Of a DNA stretch of 64,000 nt, positions 8,698 to 17,081 are shown piece by piece. Below the pieces are notes generated by a model that worked only from the letters and a program-made list of their open reading frames with translations, had not been told where the DNA came from and made no database searches. The DNA is taken from NCBI RefSeq assembly GCF_003350375.1, contig NZ_QQAR01000016.1, forward strand, positions 1-64,000, written 5' to 3'. Each line of letters opens with the position of its first letter. Within the stretch, counting starts at the first letter, position 1. A program made the translations under genes and the position numbers. The DNA comes from Flavobacterium sp. AG291. GTDB taxonomy: Bacteria; Bacteroidota; Bacteroidia; Flavobacteriales; Flavobacteriaceae.

Positions 8698-9549
8698 TTA
8701 TTTTACAGCTTCAACTTTATAACCTTTTTTACGTAACAACATAATTACACCGTTCTCACCGCCTAAGTGACCGGCACCTACACCAAATAAAGTAGGTTTC
8801 TCTTTGGCAATTTTTTCAATACGCGGAATCCAGTTTTTGTTGCGGTTTATTAGTAGCACATCGTCGTGTGAAGCGGTTTTGTTTTTAGAAGACTTCATAA
8901 ATGCCATAAGCTCATTAAGCTTTTGAGCATTATATAGTTCCATCATTTTGTTGTATTCTGCTCTGTCATTAGCCATATCGTCTTTTGCCGAAGCTAACAG
9001 GTCTTCCATTTGTTCTTTGTATGGAATCGCATCAAAGACATCCAGTTGTTCCTGTACCGTCTCTAAACCAAAAATTTCTTCGTTTTGTTTTTTGCTTGCA
9101 TCTATAAGCGACTGCTCTATAGATTGCGCCTTGCAGTCCAACATTGCCGGCATAAGCATAGCACTTACCAAAAAAGGTTTATAACTGTCCAGCATTTTGA
9201 GCGGCATACCCGTTTTAGATTTAATAAAATCTTCTACCAGCTTATAATCTTCAGTGCTAAGCAGTGATGTCATGGTAGCACCATCTTTCATTGCCATGCC
9301 ACCCATCATTTCTTTCATCATATTTGGGTCATCCATATCAAGCTCAAGGTATAGCTGCTTGGTAGCATCCAGGGCAGTATTAACTTTGGTACTCAAGGTA
9401 GCGTCGCAGGTAATGTGAACTGTGCCAAAAAGATATGAGGGCTGACTAAGTCCATTACCAGAAATCTTCCATAAAAGGCTATTTTCAAGATTTTGAGCAT
9501 TAGTATAAAGAGAAATAAATCCAAAAGCGACAAGCAGTAATCTTTTCAT
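8698..9549 (-). CDS. TraB/GumN family protein
   Basis: Exported protein of 283 residues with a signal peptide (cleaved near YTNAQ). It shows the family pattern: LLWKISGNG then SYLFGTVHI near the N-terminus and GVGAGHLGG near the C-terminus, the two ends that build the conserved core. The TraB/GumN fold is related to metal-dependent Tiki-type proteases. Here the GTVH and GxGxxH histidines are present, but activity is not proven. It begins 3 bp after the 4-TM gene and so sits at the end of the sigma-factor operon. Confidence 0.85.
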   Translation of the reverse strand: MKRLLLVAFGFISLYTNAQNLENSLLWKISGNGLSQPSYLFGTVHITCDATLSTKVNTALDATKQLYLELDMDDPNMMKEMMGGMAMKDGATMTSLLSTEDYKLVEDFIKSKTGMPLKMLDSYKPFLVSAMLMPAMLDCKAQSIEQSLIDASKKQNEEIFGLETVQEQLDVFDAIPYKEQMEDLLASAKDDMANDRAEYNKMMELYNAQKLNELMAFMKSSKNKTASHDDVLLINRNKNWIPRIEKIAKEKPTLFGVGAGHLGGENGVIMLLRKKGYKVEAVK

Positions 9550-9552
9550 TTT

Positions 9553-10191
9553 TTAGAAGTCTATTTTTTTAAGTTCGTCGTAATTTTTCTTGAGACGTTT
9601 AAGTAACAGTCCGTAAATAAGCTTGTAAAATAACAATACAACTCCGGCAAAGACAGCTACACTTATGGCTACAGCTGCAAAATAAACCAGGCATACTATA
9701 AATAGTTTTCCTTTTTCTTCAGCGATATGCAGCGTGTTAATCATCTCAGGCTCATTATAGAAGAATAAAACAAACATAATTATAAGCAGTATAACCATAA
9801 AGAATATCTTAACAAAGATATAGTTAGATACGGTTTTGCGTGTTTTTAAGATGTTTGACATAAGGTTCTTAACCTTGTCGGTAGTAGTGATTTTTTTATA
9901 ATTGATATAAAACAGGCAGAAGAAGTAAACCATGATTGCATAATCAAGTATCGTAACAACAGTGGAAAAGCCATTCAGATAGCTCTCCATTTTTGTGGTG
10001 CCTGCATTATCATTGAATAATAGAGTAAGAGCAAGAAAGAAAGCAAATTCCAGTATACTTATCACAAAAATCCATTTTACTACCGAAGTAGAGTTCTTAT
10101 GCAACATCGCATAGATTTCCTGTTCCGAAAGTTTCGGGAATTTATTTTCGTTCTTTTTCCAGTCCTTCTTTAATAGATCTAACTCTTCCAT
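9553..10191 (-). CDS. Four-TM membrane protein, possible sigma-factor partner
   Basis: A 212-residue inner-membrane protein. A charged cytosolic N-terminus of ~37 residues (MEELDLLKKDWKKNENKFP, then LSEQEIYAMLHKNST) precedes four hydrophobic segments near 38-60, 76-97, 124-145 and 163-190. It starts 8 bp after the ECF sigma gene. Genes of this kind follow ECF sigma factors in many Flavobacteria, so a role in restraining or sensing for the sigma factor is plausible. It has no zinc-finger anti-sigma motif (HxxxCxxC). Function unrecognised. Confidence 0.75.
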   Translation of the reverse strand: MEELDLLKKDWKKNENKFPKLSEQEIYAMLHKNSTSVVKWIFVISILEFAFFLALTLLFNDNAGTTKMESYLNGFSTVVTILDYAIMVYFFCLFYINYKKITTTDKVKNLMSNILKTRKTVSNYIFVKIFFMVILLIIMFVLFFYNEPEMINTLHIAEEKGKLFIVCLVYFAAVAISVAVFAGVVLLFYKLIYGLLLKRLKKNYDELKKIDF

Positions 10192-10199
10192 ATGTCCAC

Positions 10200-10694
10200 T
10201 TACGGATTTAATATCGTTTTTAGTTTGCCTTTTATCCTGTTCATTTTTACGCGGGCATTTACCTCGCTAATACCCAGGGTTTCGGCTATCTCACTGTAGT
10301 CTTTGTCTTCCAGGTACATAAATACCAATGCCTTTTCAATGTCGTTAAGCTGTTGTACAGCCTGATAAAGCAATTTTATATGCTCTTCTTCTTCATAGTT
10401 GTATTCATCCTGGTCAATTTTGTGCAATTTGCTGTCAAATTCAATAGTACTGACAGACTTTGTCTTTTTTCGGTAAAGTGTAATGGCGGTGTTCAGTCCC
10501 ACGCGGTATGCCCAGGTGGTAAATTTAGAATCGCCTCTGAATTGAGGATACGCTTTCCAGAGCTGTATGGTAATTTCCTGAAACAGGTCTTTGTGAGCAT
10601 CTTCACTATCGGTGTAGAGCCTGCATATTTTGTGTATCAGGTTTTGGTTTTCCTGAAGTTGTTGTACAAAAGACTTTTCAAGTTCTGAACTCAT
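10200..10694 (-). CDS. ECF-type RNA polymerase sigma factor
   Basis: A 164-residue sigma-70 family regulator with regions 2 and 4 only. Region 2 (about residues 15-80) includes DLFQEITIQLWKAYPQF and the -10 recognition helix FTTWAYRVGLNTA. Region 4 (about 105-160) has the helix-turn-helix YSEIAETLGISEVNARVKM. It should direct polymerase to a small stress or envelope regulon. The 4-TM gene and the TraB/GumN gene follow with gaps of 8 and 3 bp, and a DUF3810 gene precedes by 40 bp. An inverted repeat lies in that upstream gap. Confidence 0.93.
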   Translation of the reverse strand: MSSELEKSFVQQLQENQNLIHKICRLYTDSEDAHKDLFQEITIQLWKAYPQFRGDSKFTTWAYRVGLNTAITLYRKKTKSVSTIEFDSKLHKIDQDEYNYEEEEHIKLLYQAVQQLNDIEKALVFMYLEDKDYSEIAETLGISEVNARVKMNRIKGKLKTILNP

Positions 10695-10716
10695 ATTGCA
10701 TAAGTAGCTAAAAGCT

Positions 10717-10738
10717 GTAATTTGTTACAACTAATTAC
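10717..10738. promoter_or_regulatory. 22-bp imperfect inverted repeat upstream of sigma gene
   Basis: GTAATTTGTT and AACTAATTAC form ten-base arms around AC, with one mismatched pair. The element lies 23 nt before the sigma-factor start and covers the stop codon of the DUF3810 gene. It could be an operator or a weak processing hairpin. There is no T-run, so it is not a standard terminator. Confidence 0.35.
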
Positions 10739-11796
10739 AATTCTTTGTCTTTATAATAATTAACCAATAGGCCTACAAACTTGCTGTATGCTTCCAGTCC
10801 GTCTTTTTGTTTGTTAATCTTCAGGTAATTATCATAAAAATATTCAAATATAGTTTCTACAAACGATTCATATTTTTTATTGAATGCTTCGCTTTCTTTA
10901 AAATTGGCAAGCACACCGGGTAAAACAAGTTTAGCCATGCTTTTAGCTTTCTTTTCATCAATTTTATTAATGTTGCGGAGGCAGTATTTTAGCGCAAGTG
11001 TATAGCCTGAATACTGGAAATAAAGGTCCTTATTGTGTATCGAAGCCATATAGCCAATAAAATTGGCTTCGCTTTCGCTGGCATAGCCTATTTGGTGCGA
11101 CATTTCATGACAGGTTGTAGCCGGATAACCATACAATGGAAGATTATAGTTTACCTGGGCTTCATTCGTAAACGGGTTTAAATAGCCTCCAAATCCCATA
11201 TAAGATAAAGGTGTACTGATAAGCGAGGACTTTATACTTTCATGCTCAAAAGCAAAATAAGGGAACTGTTTTTCTATTTCTTTATAGCCATCCGTCGATT
11301 TGTTGTAAATCTCATCAATAGTATAAGGGATCACAATTTTTACGCTGTCATTTTTTTCTATTTGGCGATGTATTGCATTGGTTCTGTCAATCATCCTTTT
11401 GGTAAATGCAATCAGCTCGTCGGGAGTGTATTCCTTTTCGATGCCCATTTTCTCATTAAGAGGAACACGATGATAATTCATTGCCCAAAGTAAATGGAAT
11501 AGGAAGTAAAATACCGAGAATGCTCCAAGCATCCTTAAGATGTTGTCTTTATAATTTTTACGCCATGTCTTTCTTGTTTTCCAAAACCAGCGCAGTGCTA
11601 AGATTATAACAACTCCATAAATCAGGTCGCCAATAGAAAAATTAAACAGGCCAAAGAAGATGCGTTCTGCTTTAGAAAGATAAGGAAAGAGTCCGTTGCT
11701 GTAATAACGTTCTACAAATTCAGGAAAGAACGAGAGTATGTTTATGATAATTATTTGCAGTAACAGTAGCAGCGGGAGTATATATTTTTTCTTCAT
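10735..11796 (-). CDS. DUF3810 membrane protein with HExxH motif
   Basis: About 353 residues. I start at MKKKYI (11796), which opens on a hydrophobic helix. The longer frame to 11919 would add 41 unlikely residues and overlap the divergent [2Fe-2S] gene. Three N-terminal hydrophobic segments (about 5-25, 50-72 and 90-110) are followed by a soluble domain with H230-E231-x-x-H234 and an acidic SESEAN segment (E241/E243), the arrangement of gluzincin-type zinc metallopeptidases. Bacteroidota homologues carry the label DUF3810. Peptidase activity is inferred only from the motif. It lies 40 bp upstream of the sigma gene on the same strand. Confidence 0.82.
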   Translation of the reverse strand: MKKKYILPLLLLLQIIIINILSFFPEFVERYYSNGLFPYLSKAERIFFGLFNFSIGDLIYGVVIILALRWFWKTRKTWRKNYKDNILRMLGAFSVFYFLFHLLWAMNYHRVPLNEKMGIEKEYTPDELIAFTKRMIDRTNAIHRQIEKNDSVKIVIPYTIDEIYNKSTDGYKEIEKQFPYFAFEHESIKSSLISTPLSYMGFGGYLNPFTNEAQVNYNLPLYGYPATTCHEMSHQIGYASESEANFIGYMASIHNKDLYFQYSGYTLALKYCLRNINKIDEKKAKSMAKLVLPGVLANFKESEAFNKKYESFVETIFEYFYDNYLKINKQKDGLEAYSKFVGLLVNYYKDKEL

Positions 11797-11837
11797 CAGG
11801 AAGTAGTAATTCGATAGCGGATTGTAAATATAAGTAG

Positions 11838-11845
11838 TATTTTTG
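11838..11845 (+). promoter_or_regulatory. Putative -7 promoter box for [2Fe-2S] gene
   Basis: TATTTTTG fits TAnnTTTG and lies 25 nt before the ATG at 11870. A TTG occurs at 11822, but only 13 bp upstream of the box, shorter than the usual spacing. Confidence 0.4.
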
Positions 11846-11869
11846 TATGGATAAATTAAAATTAACCCC

Positions 11870-12130
11870 ATGAAAAAGTTAGATGCTCCGGAAAAGGTTA
11901 TTTTTATTTGCGATGGCAAAAAATGCGGTCATTATTGTAAAGAACTCCGCAAAGGTTTCAGGATCGAGCTGAAAGAAAGCGGACTGAAAAAAGAAGTTGA
12001 CGTAGTTCGTATGACCTGTACCGATAATTGCAAACATGCTCCTGTAATCTCAATACAGCCTAAAAATATATGGATAGGAGAGGTAGAGGAAAAGGAAATC
12101 CCTAGGATTGTAAAAGAATATTTTAAATAA
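11870..12130 (+). CDS. Small (2Fe-2S) ferredoxin-like protein
   Basis: An 86-residue cytosolic protein with the thioredoxin-like [2Fe-2S] ferredoxin pattern. Cysteines 14, 19 and 23 lie in the first loop, and C50-x3-C54 (MTCTDNC) in the second. Four of these five would hold the cluster. Proteins of this family carry electrons or deliver clusters; the partner is unknown. The PepD gene follows after 30 bp on the same strand, so they probably share a transcript, though a functional link is not evident. Confidence 0.8.
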   Translation: MKKLDAPEKVIFICDGKKCGHYCKELRKGFRIELKESGLKKEVDVVRMTCTDNCKHAPVISIQPKNIWIGEVEEKEIPRIVKEYFK

Positions 12131-12160
12131 GAATAAAACAACAAACACACATAAATATAA

Positions 12161-13624
12161 ATGAGCCAGGAAATAAGAAATCTTGAGCCTAAAGCGCTCT
12201 GGAATAAATTTGCCGACCTGAATGCAGTACCACGTCCTTCTAAAAAAGAGGAGAGGGTAATTGCTTTCATGAAGGATTTCGGAAAACAATTAGGCCTTGA
12301 AACTATTGAGGACGAAGTTGGTAACGTTATCATTAAAAAGCCTGCTACCAAAGGAATGGAAAGCCGCAAAACAATTGTTATGCAGTCGCATCTTGATATG
12401 GTGCACCAGAAAAATGCGGGTACAGACTTTGATTTTGATACTCAGGGAATTGAAATGTATGTAGACGGTGACTGGGTTCGTGCTAAAGGAACGACTCTTG
12501 GAGCGGATAACGGACTTGGTGTTGCAACTATAATGGCAATACTTGAAAGTACTGATATTCAGCACCCAGCTATTGAGGCGTTATTCACAATAGATGAAGA
12601 AACCGGAATGACTGGTGCTATGGGGCTTAAAGGCGGACTGCTTCAGGGTGAGATACTTCTTAATCTTGACACTGAAGAGGATGATGAGATTGATATCGGT
12701 TGTGCCGGTGGGGTAGATGTTACCGCCACGCGTGAATACCATGAAGAGGAGGTTCCTGAAAACTCTGTTGGTTATACAATTACGGTTAATGGCCTTAGCG
12801 GAGGTCACTCAGGAATGGATATCGATAAAGGACTTGGTAATGCCAACAAGATAATGAATCGTCTTTTATTTGATGGTTTTGAGAATTTCGGGCTTCAAAT
12901 TGCTGAGATCAATGGAGGTAGCCTTCGTAATGCCATCCCTAGGGAAAGCGTTGCTACGGTAATTATCTCTGAAATTTTTGATGAAGCTTTCGTTTTCGAT
13001 ATGCAGGAGGTAATTAATGATATCAAAACAGAATATAAAACTACTGAACCTAACTTAAAGATAACTATCGAGAAAGGTGAACTGCCTGCTAAGATTATGG
13101 AGCTTGGCGTTCAGGAAGGGCTTATACGCGCATTATATGCTGCCCACAATGGTGTGTACCGCATGAGTGCCGATATGGAAAACCTTGTAGAAACGTCTAA
13201 CAATATTGCAAGGGTTATCGTAAAAGATGGTAACATTCACGTTGGCTGTTTAACACGTTCATCGGTAGAGAGCTCTAAGTTTGATCTTGCCAATGCGCTT
13301 CGTTCTACGTTTGAGCTTATAGGCTGCGAAGTTACCTTTGCAGGTTCATACCCAGGCTGGACACCAAATGTCAGCTCTCCGATACTTGAGGTATTAAAAG
13401 ATATTTATGAAAAACAAAACGGAAACCAGCCACATGTGGTAGCATGTCATGCAGGATTAGAGTGTGGTATCCTTGGAACCAACTATCCTGATATGGATAT
13501 GATCTCATTTGGTCCTACCATCAAAGGAGCGCATAGCCCGGACGAAAGAGCAAGTATTAAATCGGCTCAGAAGTACTGGAAATTTGTATTGGAAATTCTT
13601 CAGAACATTCCGGCTAAGAACTAA
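12161..13624 (+). CDS. pepD: Aminoacyl-histidine dipeptidase (M20 family)
   Basis: A 487-residue cytosolic di-zinc dipeptidase of family M20C that cleaves Xaa-His dipeptides such as carnosine and other unspecific dipeptides. The zinc site residues are visible: H77-x-D79 (MQSHLDMVHQK), D116 (GADNGLG), the catalytic E146 with E147 (TIDEETGMTGA) and the LNLDTEE segment near residue 165. The lid domain with GLSGGHSGMDI follows. Length matches the family (~485). It ends 27 bp before a terminator and forms a two-gene unit with the small [2Fe-2S] gene. Confidence 0.93.
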   Translation: MSQEIRNLEPKALWNKFADLNAVPRPSKKEERVIAFMKDFGKQLGLETIEDEVGNVIIKKPATKGMESRKTIVMQSHLDMVHQKNAGTDFDFDTQGIEMYVDGDWVRAKGTTLGADNGLGVATIMAILESTDIQHPAIEALFTIDEETGMTGAMGLKGGLLQGEILLNLDTEEDDEIDIGCAGGVDVTATREYHEEEVPENSVGYTITVNGLSGGHSGMDIDKGLGNANKIMNRLLFDGFENFGLQIAEINGGSLRNAIPRESVATVIISEIFDEAFVFDMQEVINDIKTEYKTTEPNLKITIEKGELPAKIMELGVQEGLIRALYAAHNGVYRMSADMENLVETSNNIARVIVKDGNIHVGCLTRSSVESSKFDLANALRSTFELIGCEVTFAGSYPGWTPNVSSPILEVLKDIYEKQNGNQPHVVACHAGLECGILGTNYPDMDMISFGPTIKGAHSPDERASIKSAQKYWKFVLEILQNIPAKN

Positions 13625-13650
13625 GTTTAGTCTTTAAAATACAGTAAATT

Positions 13651-13680
13651 AAATCCCACGATAAACGTGGGATTTTTTTA
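13651..13680 (+). terminator. Terminator after pepD
   Basis: AAATCCCACG pairs with CGTGGGATTT across a short loop and is followed by seven T. It closes the [2Fe-2S]-pepD unit. Confidence 0.9.
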
Positions 13681-13749
13681 TGAAAAATATGAAGGAAAAC
13701 ATATAATTTTAATACGATTTTACGTTACTGCTAAAAACCACCAAACACC

Positions 13750-14781
13750 ATGAAACATATCTTTTTGCTGCTGGCACTTTCGGCAGTAGTTGCTTCCTGT
13801 TCCCACAAAGCTGAACATGTGGAGAAGGCTTTTTATTTTTGGAAAAATAATGAATACAGCTTCAGCGAATCCGAAAGGAACCTACTGGAAAGTACGGGGG
13901 TAAAAAAAATGTACGTCAAATTTTTTGAAGTTGAAAAGAATGAGGTCATGGGGAATATCCCGGTAGCAAAAACGGAACTCCATATGTATAATAATTTCGG
14001 GGATTTTAATCTCGTTCCTACGGTGTATATACGTAACGAAGTTTTTAAAGATTGTACTAAGCAAAGTCTTGATCTATTAGCAGACAATGTAAACTTTCTG
14101 ATAAACAAATACCGAACGGACTATAAATTCAAGAATATTCAAAAAGTCGATGAATATCAGATGGATTGCGACTGGACAATAAGTACGAAAGACAATTATT
14201 TCTATTTCCTGAAAAGATTAAAAGAGTTATCTCAAAAGAAAATAAGCTGTACACTAAGATTGTATCCGTATAAATATCCCGATAAAATGGGAGTTCCCCC
14301 GGTAGATAGTGTAATGCTTATGTGTTATAATCTTATAAAGCCATTAGAAGATCACGAACGAAATTCTATTCTGGACAACAAAGAGTTTTCGGCTTATTTG
14401 GATACTGATGAAAAATATCCTTTACATATTGATATTGCACTACCGGTCTACTCATGGGTTCAGGTATATCAAAACAATCATTTTCAAAAGCTGCTATATA
14501 CCGATACCAAAAGTATTAAAGCAATTTTAAAGCCTGAAAAGGATTTTTGGTATCAGGTGCAAAACGATACTGTCATTAACGATTTTTACCTAAGGGAAGG
14601 CGACAAGATTAAAATTGAAGCAATAGGAAGTGAACAATTGAAAGAAGCAATTGATATAATTAAAAAGAGAGTAAAATTGGATAAGTCCATTACAGTTAGT
14701 CTTTTCCATTTAGATGCAGAACAATTAAAAAGCTACAGCAATGAAGAAATTACAGGTTTTTATAGCCGTTTTACTGAGTAG
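13750..14781 (+). CDS. Putative lipoprotein of unknown function
   Basis: A 343-residue protein with a clear lipoprotein signal (V14-A-S-C17) and Ser after the Cys. The body is mixed alpha/beta. Segments such as VKKMYVKFFEVEKN, DSVMLMCYNL and PLHIDIALPVYSW look like successive strands of a TIM barrel, recalling GH18-like putative glycoside hydrolases of Bacteroidota. I cannot identify a full DxxDxDxE catalytic motif (FKNIQKVDEYQMDCDW is nearest), so hydrolase activity is uncertain. Its last 41 bases overlap the start of the next gene in another frame, which implies translational coupling. Confidence 0.75.
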   Translation: MKHIFLLLALSAVVASCSHKAEHVEKAFYFWKNNEYSFSESERNLLESTGVKKMYVKFFEVEKNEVMGNIPVAKTELHMYNNFGDFNLVPTVYIRNEVFKDCTKQSLDLLADNVNFLINKYRTDYKFKNIQKVDEYQMDCDWTISTKDNYFYFLKRLKELSQKKISCTLRLYPYKYPDKMGVPPVDSVMLMCYNLIKPLEDHERNSILDNKEFSAYLDTDEKYPLHIDIALPVYSWVQVYQNNHFQKLLYTDTKSIKAILKPEKDFWYQVQNDTVINDFYLREGDKIKIEAIGSEQLKEAIDIIKKRVKLDKSITVSLFHLDAEQLKSYSNEEITGFYSRFTE

Positions 14782-17044
14782 CAGTATTACAGCCAATGCC
14801 TGCGGATATTATCCGTATGGTGAAGACATACGCTTTTGCTTTTTCAAACCGGAGTTTTATGGCTATAATGAGTTCTCTGAATTTGATTACACATCGGATT
14901 CTTTTGATGATAAAAATATTTTTGAAGGTAAGGCAAATCCTAATGAAAAGAACTGGTACAGCTACTGTAAAGGAAAAGTATCCATTGATGCTATAAGTGA
15001 TGCTGTATATAATCTGCGCCCGGCTGATTTTACTGCTGCATCTAAAAATGAAATGGTAAAGTACTTGTTTAAATGCAAAGACAACGAAGCTATTGAATAC
15101 CTTAAATATGCAAAGACCTGTGAGATCGCAAACGAATTTTACAGTGATCCCTGGGAAAGGACGGAATACGTTAAGTTGCCTCAACGCCAAAAACTTATTG
15201 ATAATGCATTAAAAGCATCTGAAAAAGTAAATAATAAAACAATACAGTTAAGGTATATTTTCCTGGCAATACGCATGGCTTTCTATGACGGCAATTTTGA
15301 TAAGATCAGTCAGCTATACAATACTTATTTTGCTAATTCAGAAGATAAGGATATAGTGTATTACTGGAGCTTGTATTTTCAGTCTTATGCAGAGAAAAAT
15401 CAGTCATTGGTTAATTTTTACGCGGCTCAGGTTTTTGCAAAAGCACCCGATAAACGATTTGCCGTAATTGGCAATTTCAAAGATTCAATACCTGTTACCG
15501 AAACTCTTAAATATGCAACTAATAACAAAGAGAAAGCTAATGTTTATCTCCTTAAAGGAGTGAGAAAATCAGACAGGGCGCTTGACGAAATCAGAAAGAT
15601 ATATTCATACAGTAAAAGTAGTGATGGATTATCTTTTTTACTGTTGCGTGAAGTAAACAAGATAGAAGACTGGATTTATACACCGTACTATTCTTATTTT
15701 GAGCCCGCTCTTGGATTTGAATCGTATGGTGATGAAGAAGAGACAAGTGTAAAGTTAATTCTAAGAAGAGTAGAAAAAGACAGGCAATATGCCGGTCAGG
15801 TTTTGAATTTTGTCAACTCTGTAGATTTAAGAGAGGTTAATAATCCTATGTTTTGGCAAATGGCCAAAGCACAATTGCAATTTGCTGTAAAAGACTTTAA
15901 CGGAAGTCTGGCGACCATTGAGCTACTTGAATCTAAGATCAATAAAAATGAAAAGACGTACAACGAGCTCCAACTTATTAAGGCACTTGCGCTAACCGCA
16001 TCTCAGGAATATGGAAAGGCTGAGATTCCTGAAGAGGTAAAAGCAATATTGCTTAAAAATAGTGGGAATCAAAAATTTGTTTTCGCTATTGGCAGGGAGC
16101 TGGAATATAAAGGAAACACTACCGATGCGGCTTTGCTTTATTCATGCCTTAGCGATGGCTATTCAGAGGATTATTATGCTAACACGGCTTACTGGAAGAA
16201 TAAAAAAAATGTAGGGTATGGCTATGAAGATTATTATACTGATTATTTCGGTTACATAAATTCTACATATAGTCCTGAGCAGGTTAAGGATTTGATTACC
16301 CATATAGAGCAAAACAGATCAAAAGATAAATTTTCAAGGTGGAAATATGATAAACTTGCGTCTCAATTACCGGTATTATATGATTTGTTAGGAACAAAGT
16401 ATATAAGGAAAAATAAGCTCCAGCTGGCATTGGTAAACTTTAACAAAGTTGATAAAACATATCTGGATGGTAATCAGGCTGCATGGGAGCGTGTTGAAAA
16501 TTACGGAGATGTGTTTGATAAAAATCCATTTTACCAAATAAAGTATACTCCTGATTTTATTCCGATAAAAGATAATATTAAACTCAATAAATATACAGTT
16601 ACAAAACAGCTTATTAAGTATATTAAAAGAGCGGAGAATGTAAAGGAAAAAGACAGGGACTATTATTATTTTCTGGTTGCCAATTGTTACTATAACATGA
16701 CGCAATATGGTAACTCATGGATGATGCGACGCTACTCCTGGAGCAGTAGCTATGCTACAAGTGTGGTTGAGGATGAAAAAGAGTTTAGAGAATGTAATTA
16801 TGCACGACATTATTATGAACTGGCACTGAAGAATGCCAAAACTGATAAGTTTAAAGCTTTATGCATTAGGATGATAGCGTTATGCGATACTAACAGGGCA
16901 GAATATAGTGCAAGGGATGTATATCCTCAACCGGACTATTTAAGTCCGTATTATAATACCCTTAAGGTTAAGTATCCTCTGTATTATAATGACCTTACAT
17001 CTAACTGTACCGCTTTTGCGGATTACTTTAAAGGCCGTAGATAA
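14741..17044 (+). CDS. Exported alpha-helical protein of unknown function
   Basis: A 767-residue protein with an N-terminal signal sequence (MKKLQVFIAVLLSSSITANA). The mature end begins with Cys, but the lipobox (ANAC) is poor, so it may be periplasmic rather than lipidated. The mature part starts with an aromatic, Tyr/Phe-rich stretch (CGYYPYGEDIRFCFFKPEF). After that it consists largely of helical pairs with spacing like tetratricopeptide repeats. I do not recognise a domain with an assigned function. It overlaps the preceding lipoprotein gene by 41 bp, has no other partner and ends at a bidirectional terminator. The two proteins very likely work together at the envelope. Confidence 0.75.
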   Translation: MKKLQVFIAVLLSSSITANACGYYPYGEDIRFCFFKPEFYGYNEFSEFDYTSDSFDDKNIFEGKANPNEKNWYSYCKGKVSIDAISDAVYNLRPADFTAASKNEMVKYLFKCKDNEAIEYLKYAKTCEIANEFYSDPWERTEYVKLPQRQKLIDNALKASEKVNNKTIQLRYIFLAIRMAFYDGNFDKISQLYNTYFANSEDKDIVYYWSLYFQSYAEKNQSLVNFYAAQVFAKAPDKRFAVIGNFKDSIPVTETLKYATNNKEKANVYLLKGVRKSDRALDEIRKIYSYSKSSDGLSFLLLREVNKIEDWIYTPYYSYFEPALGFESYGDEEETSVKLILRRVEKDRQYAGQVLNFVNSVDLREVNNPMFWQMAKAQLQFAVKDFNGSLATIELLESKINKNEKTYNELQLIKALALTASQEYGKAEIPEEVKAILLKNSGNQKFVFAIGRELEYKGNTTDAALLYSCLSDGYSEDYYANTAYWKNKKNVGYGYEDYYTDYFGYINSTYSPEQVKDLITHIEQNRSKDKFSRWKYDKLASQLPVLYDLLGTKYIRKNKLQLALVNFNKVDKTYLDGNQAAWERVENYGDVFDKNPFYQIKYTPDFIPIKDNIKLNKYTVTKQLIKYIKRAENVKEKDRDYYYFLVANCYYNMTQYGNSWMMRRYSWSSSYATSVVEDEKEFRECNYARHYYELALKNAKTDKFKALCIRMIALCDTNRAEYSARDVYPQPDYLSPYYNTLKVKYPLYYNDLTSNCTAFADYFKGRR

Positions 17045-17048
17045 AAAA

Positions 17049-17081
17049 GAAACCCTTCGCAATCACGAAGGGTTTATATTT
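17049..17081. terminator. Bidirectional terminator
   Basis: AAACCCTTCG with CGAAGGGTTT (17050-17075) forms a stem between convergent genes, with A-rich and T-rich flanks. Confidence 0.85.

Noticed and set aside
11797..11919. 41-codon N-terminal extension of the DUF3810 gene
   Set aside because: It would overlap the divergent [2Fe-2S] gene and its promoter box. The internal ATG at 11796 opens directly on a membrane segment.
14741..14781. Frameshift splitting one gene into the lipoprotein and the 767-residue protein
   Set aside because: The second frame starts with its own complete signal peptide, so these are two proteins with overlapping ends.
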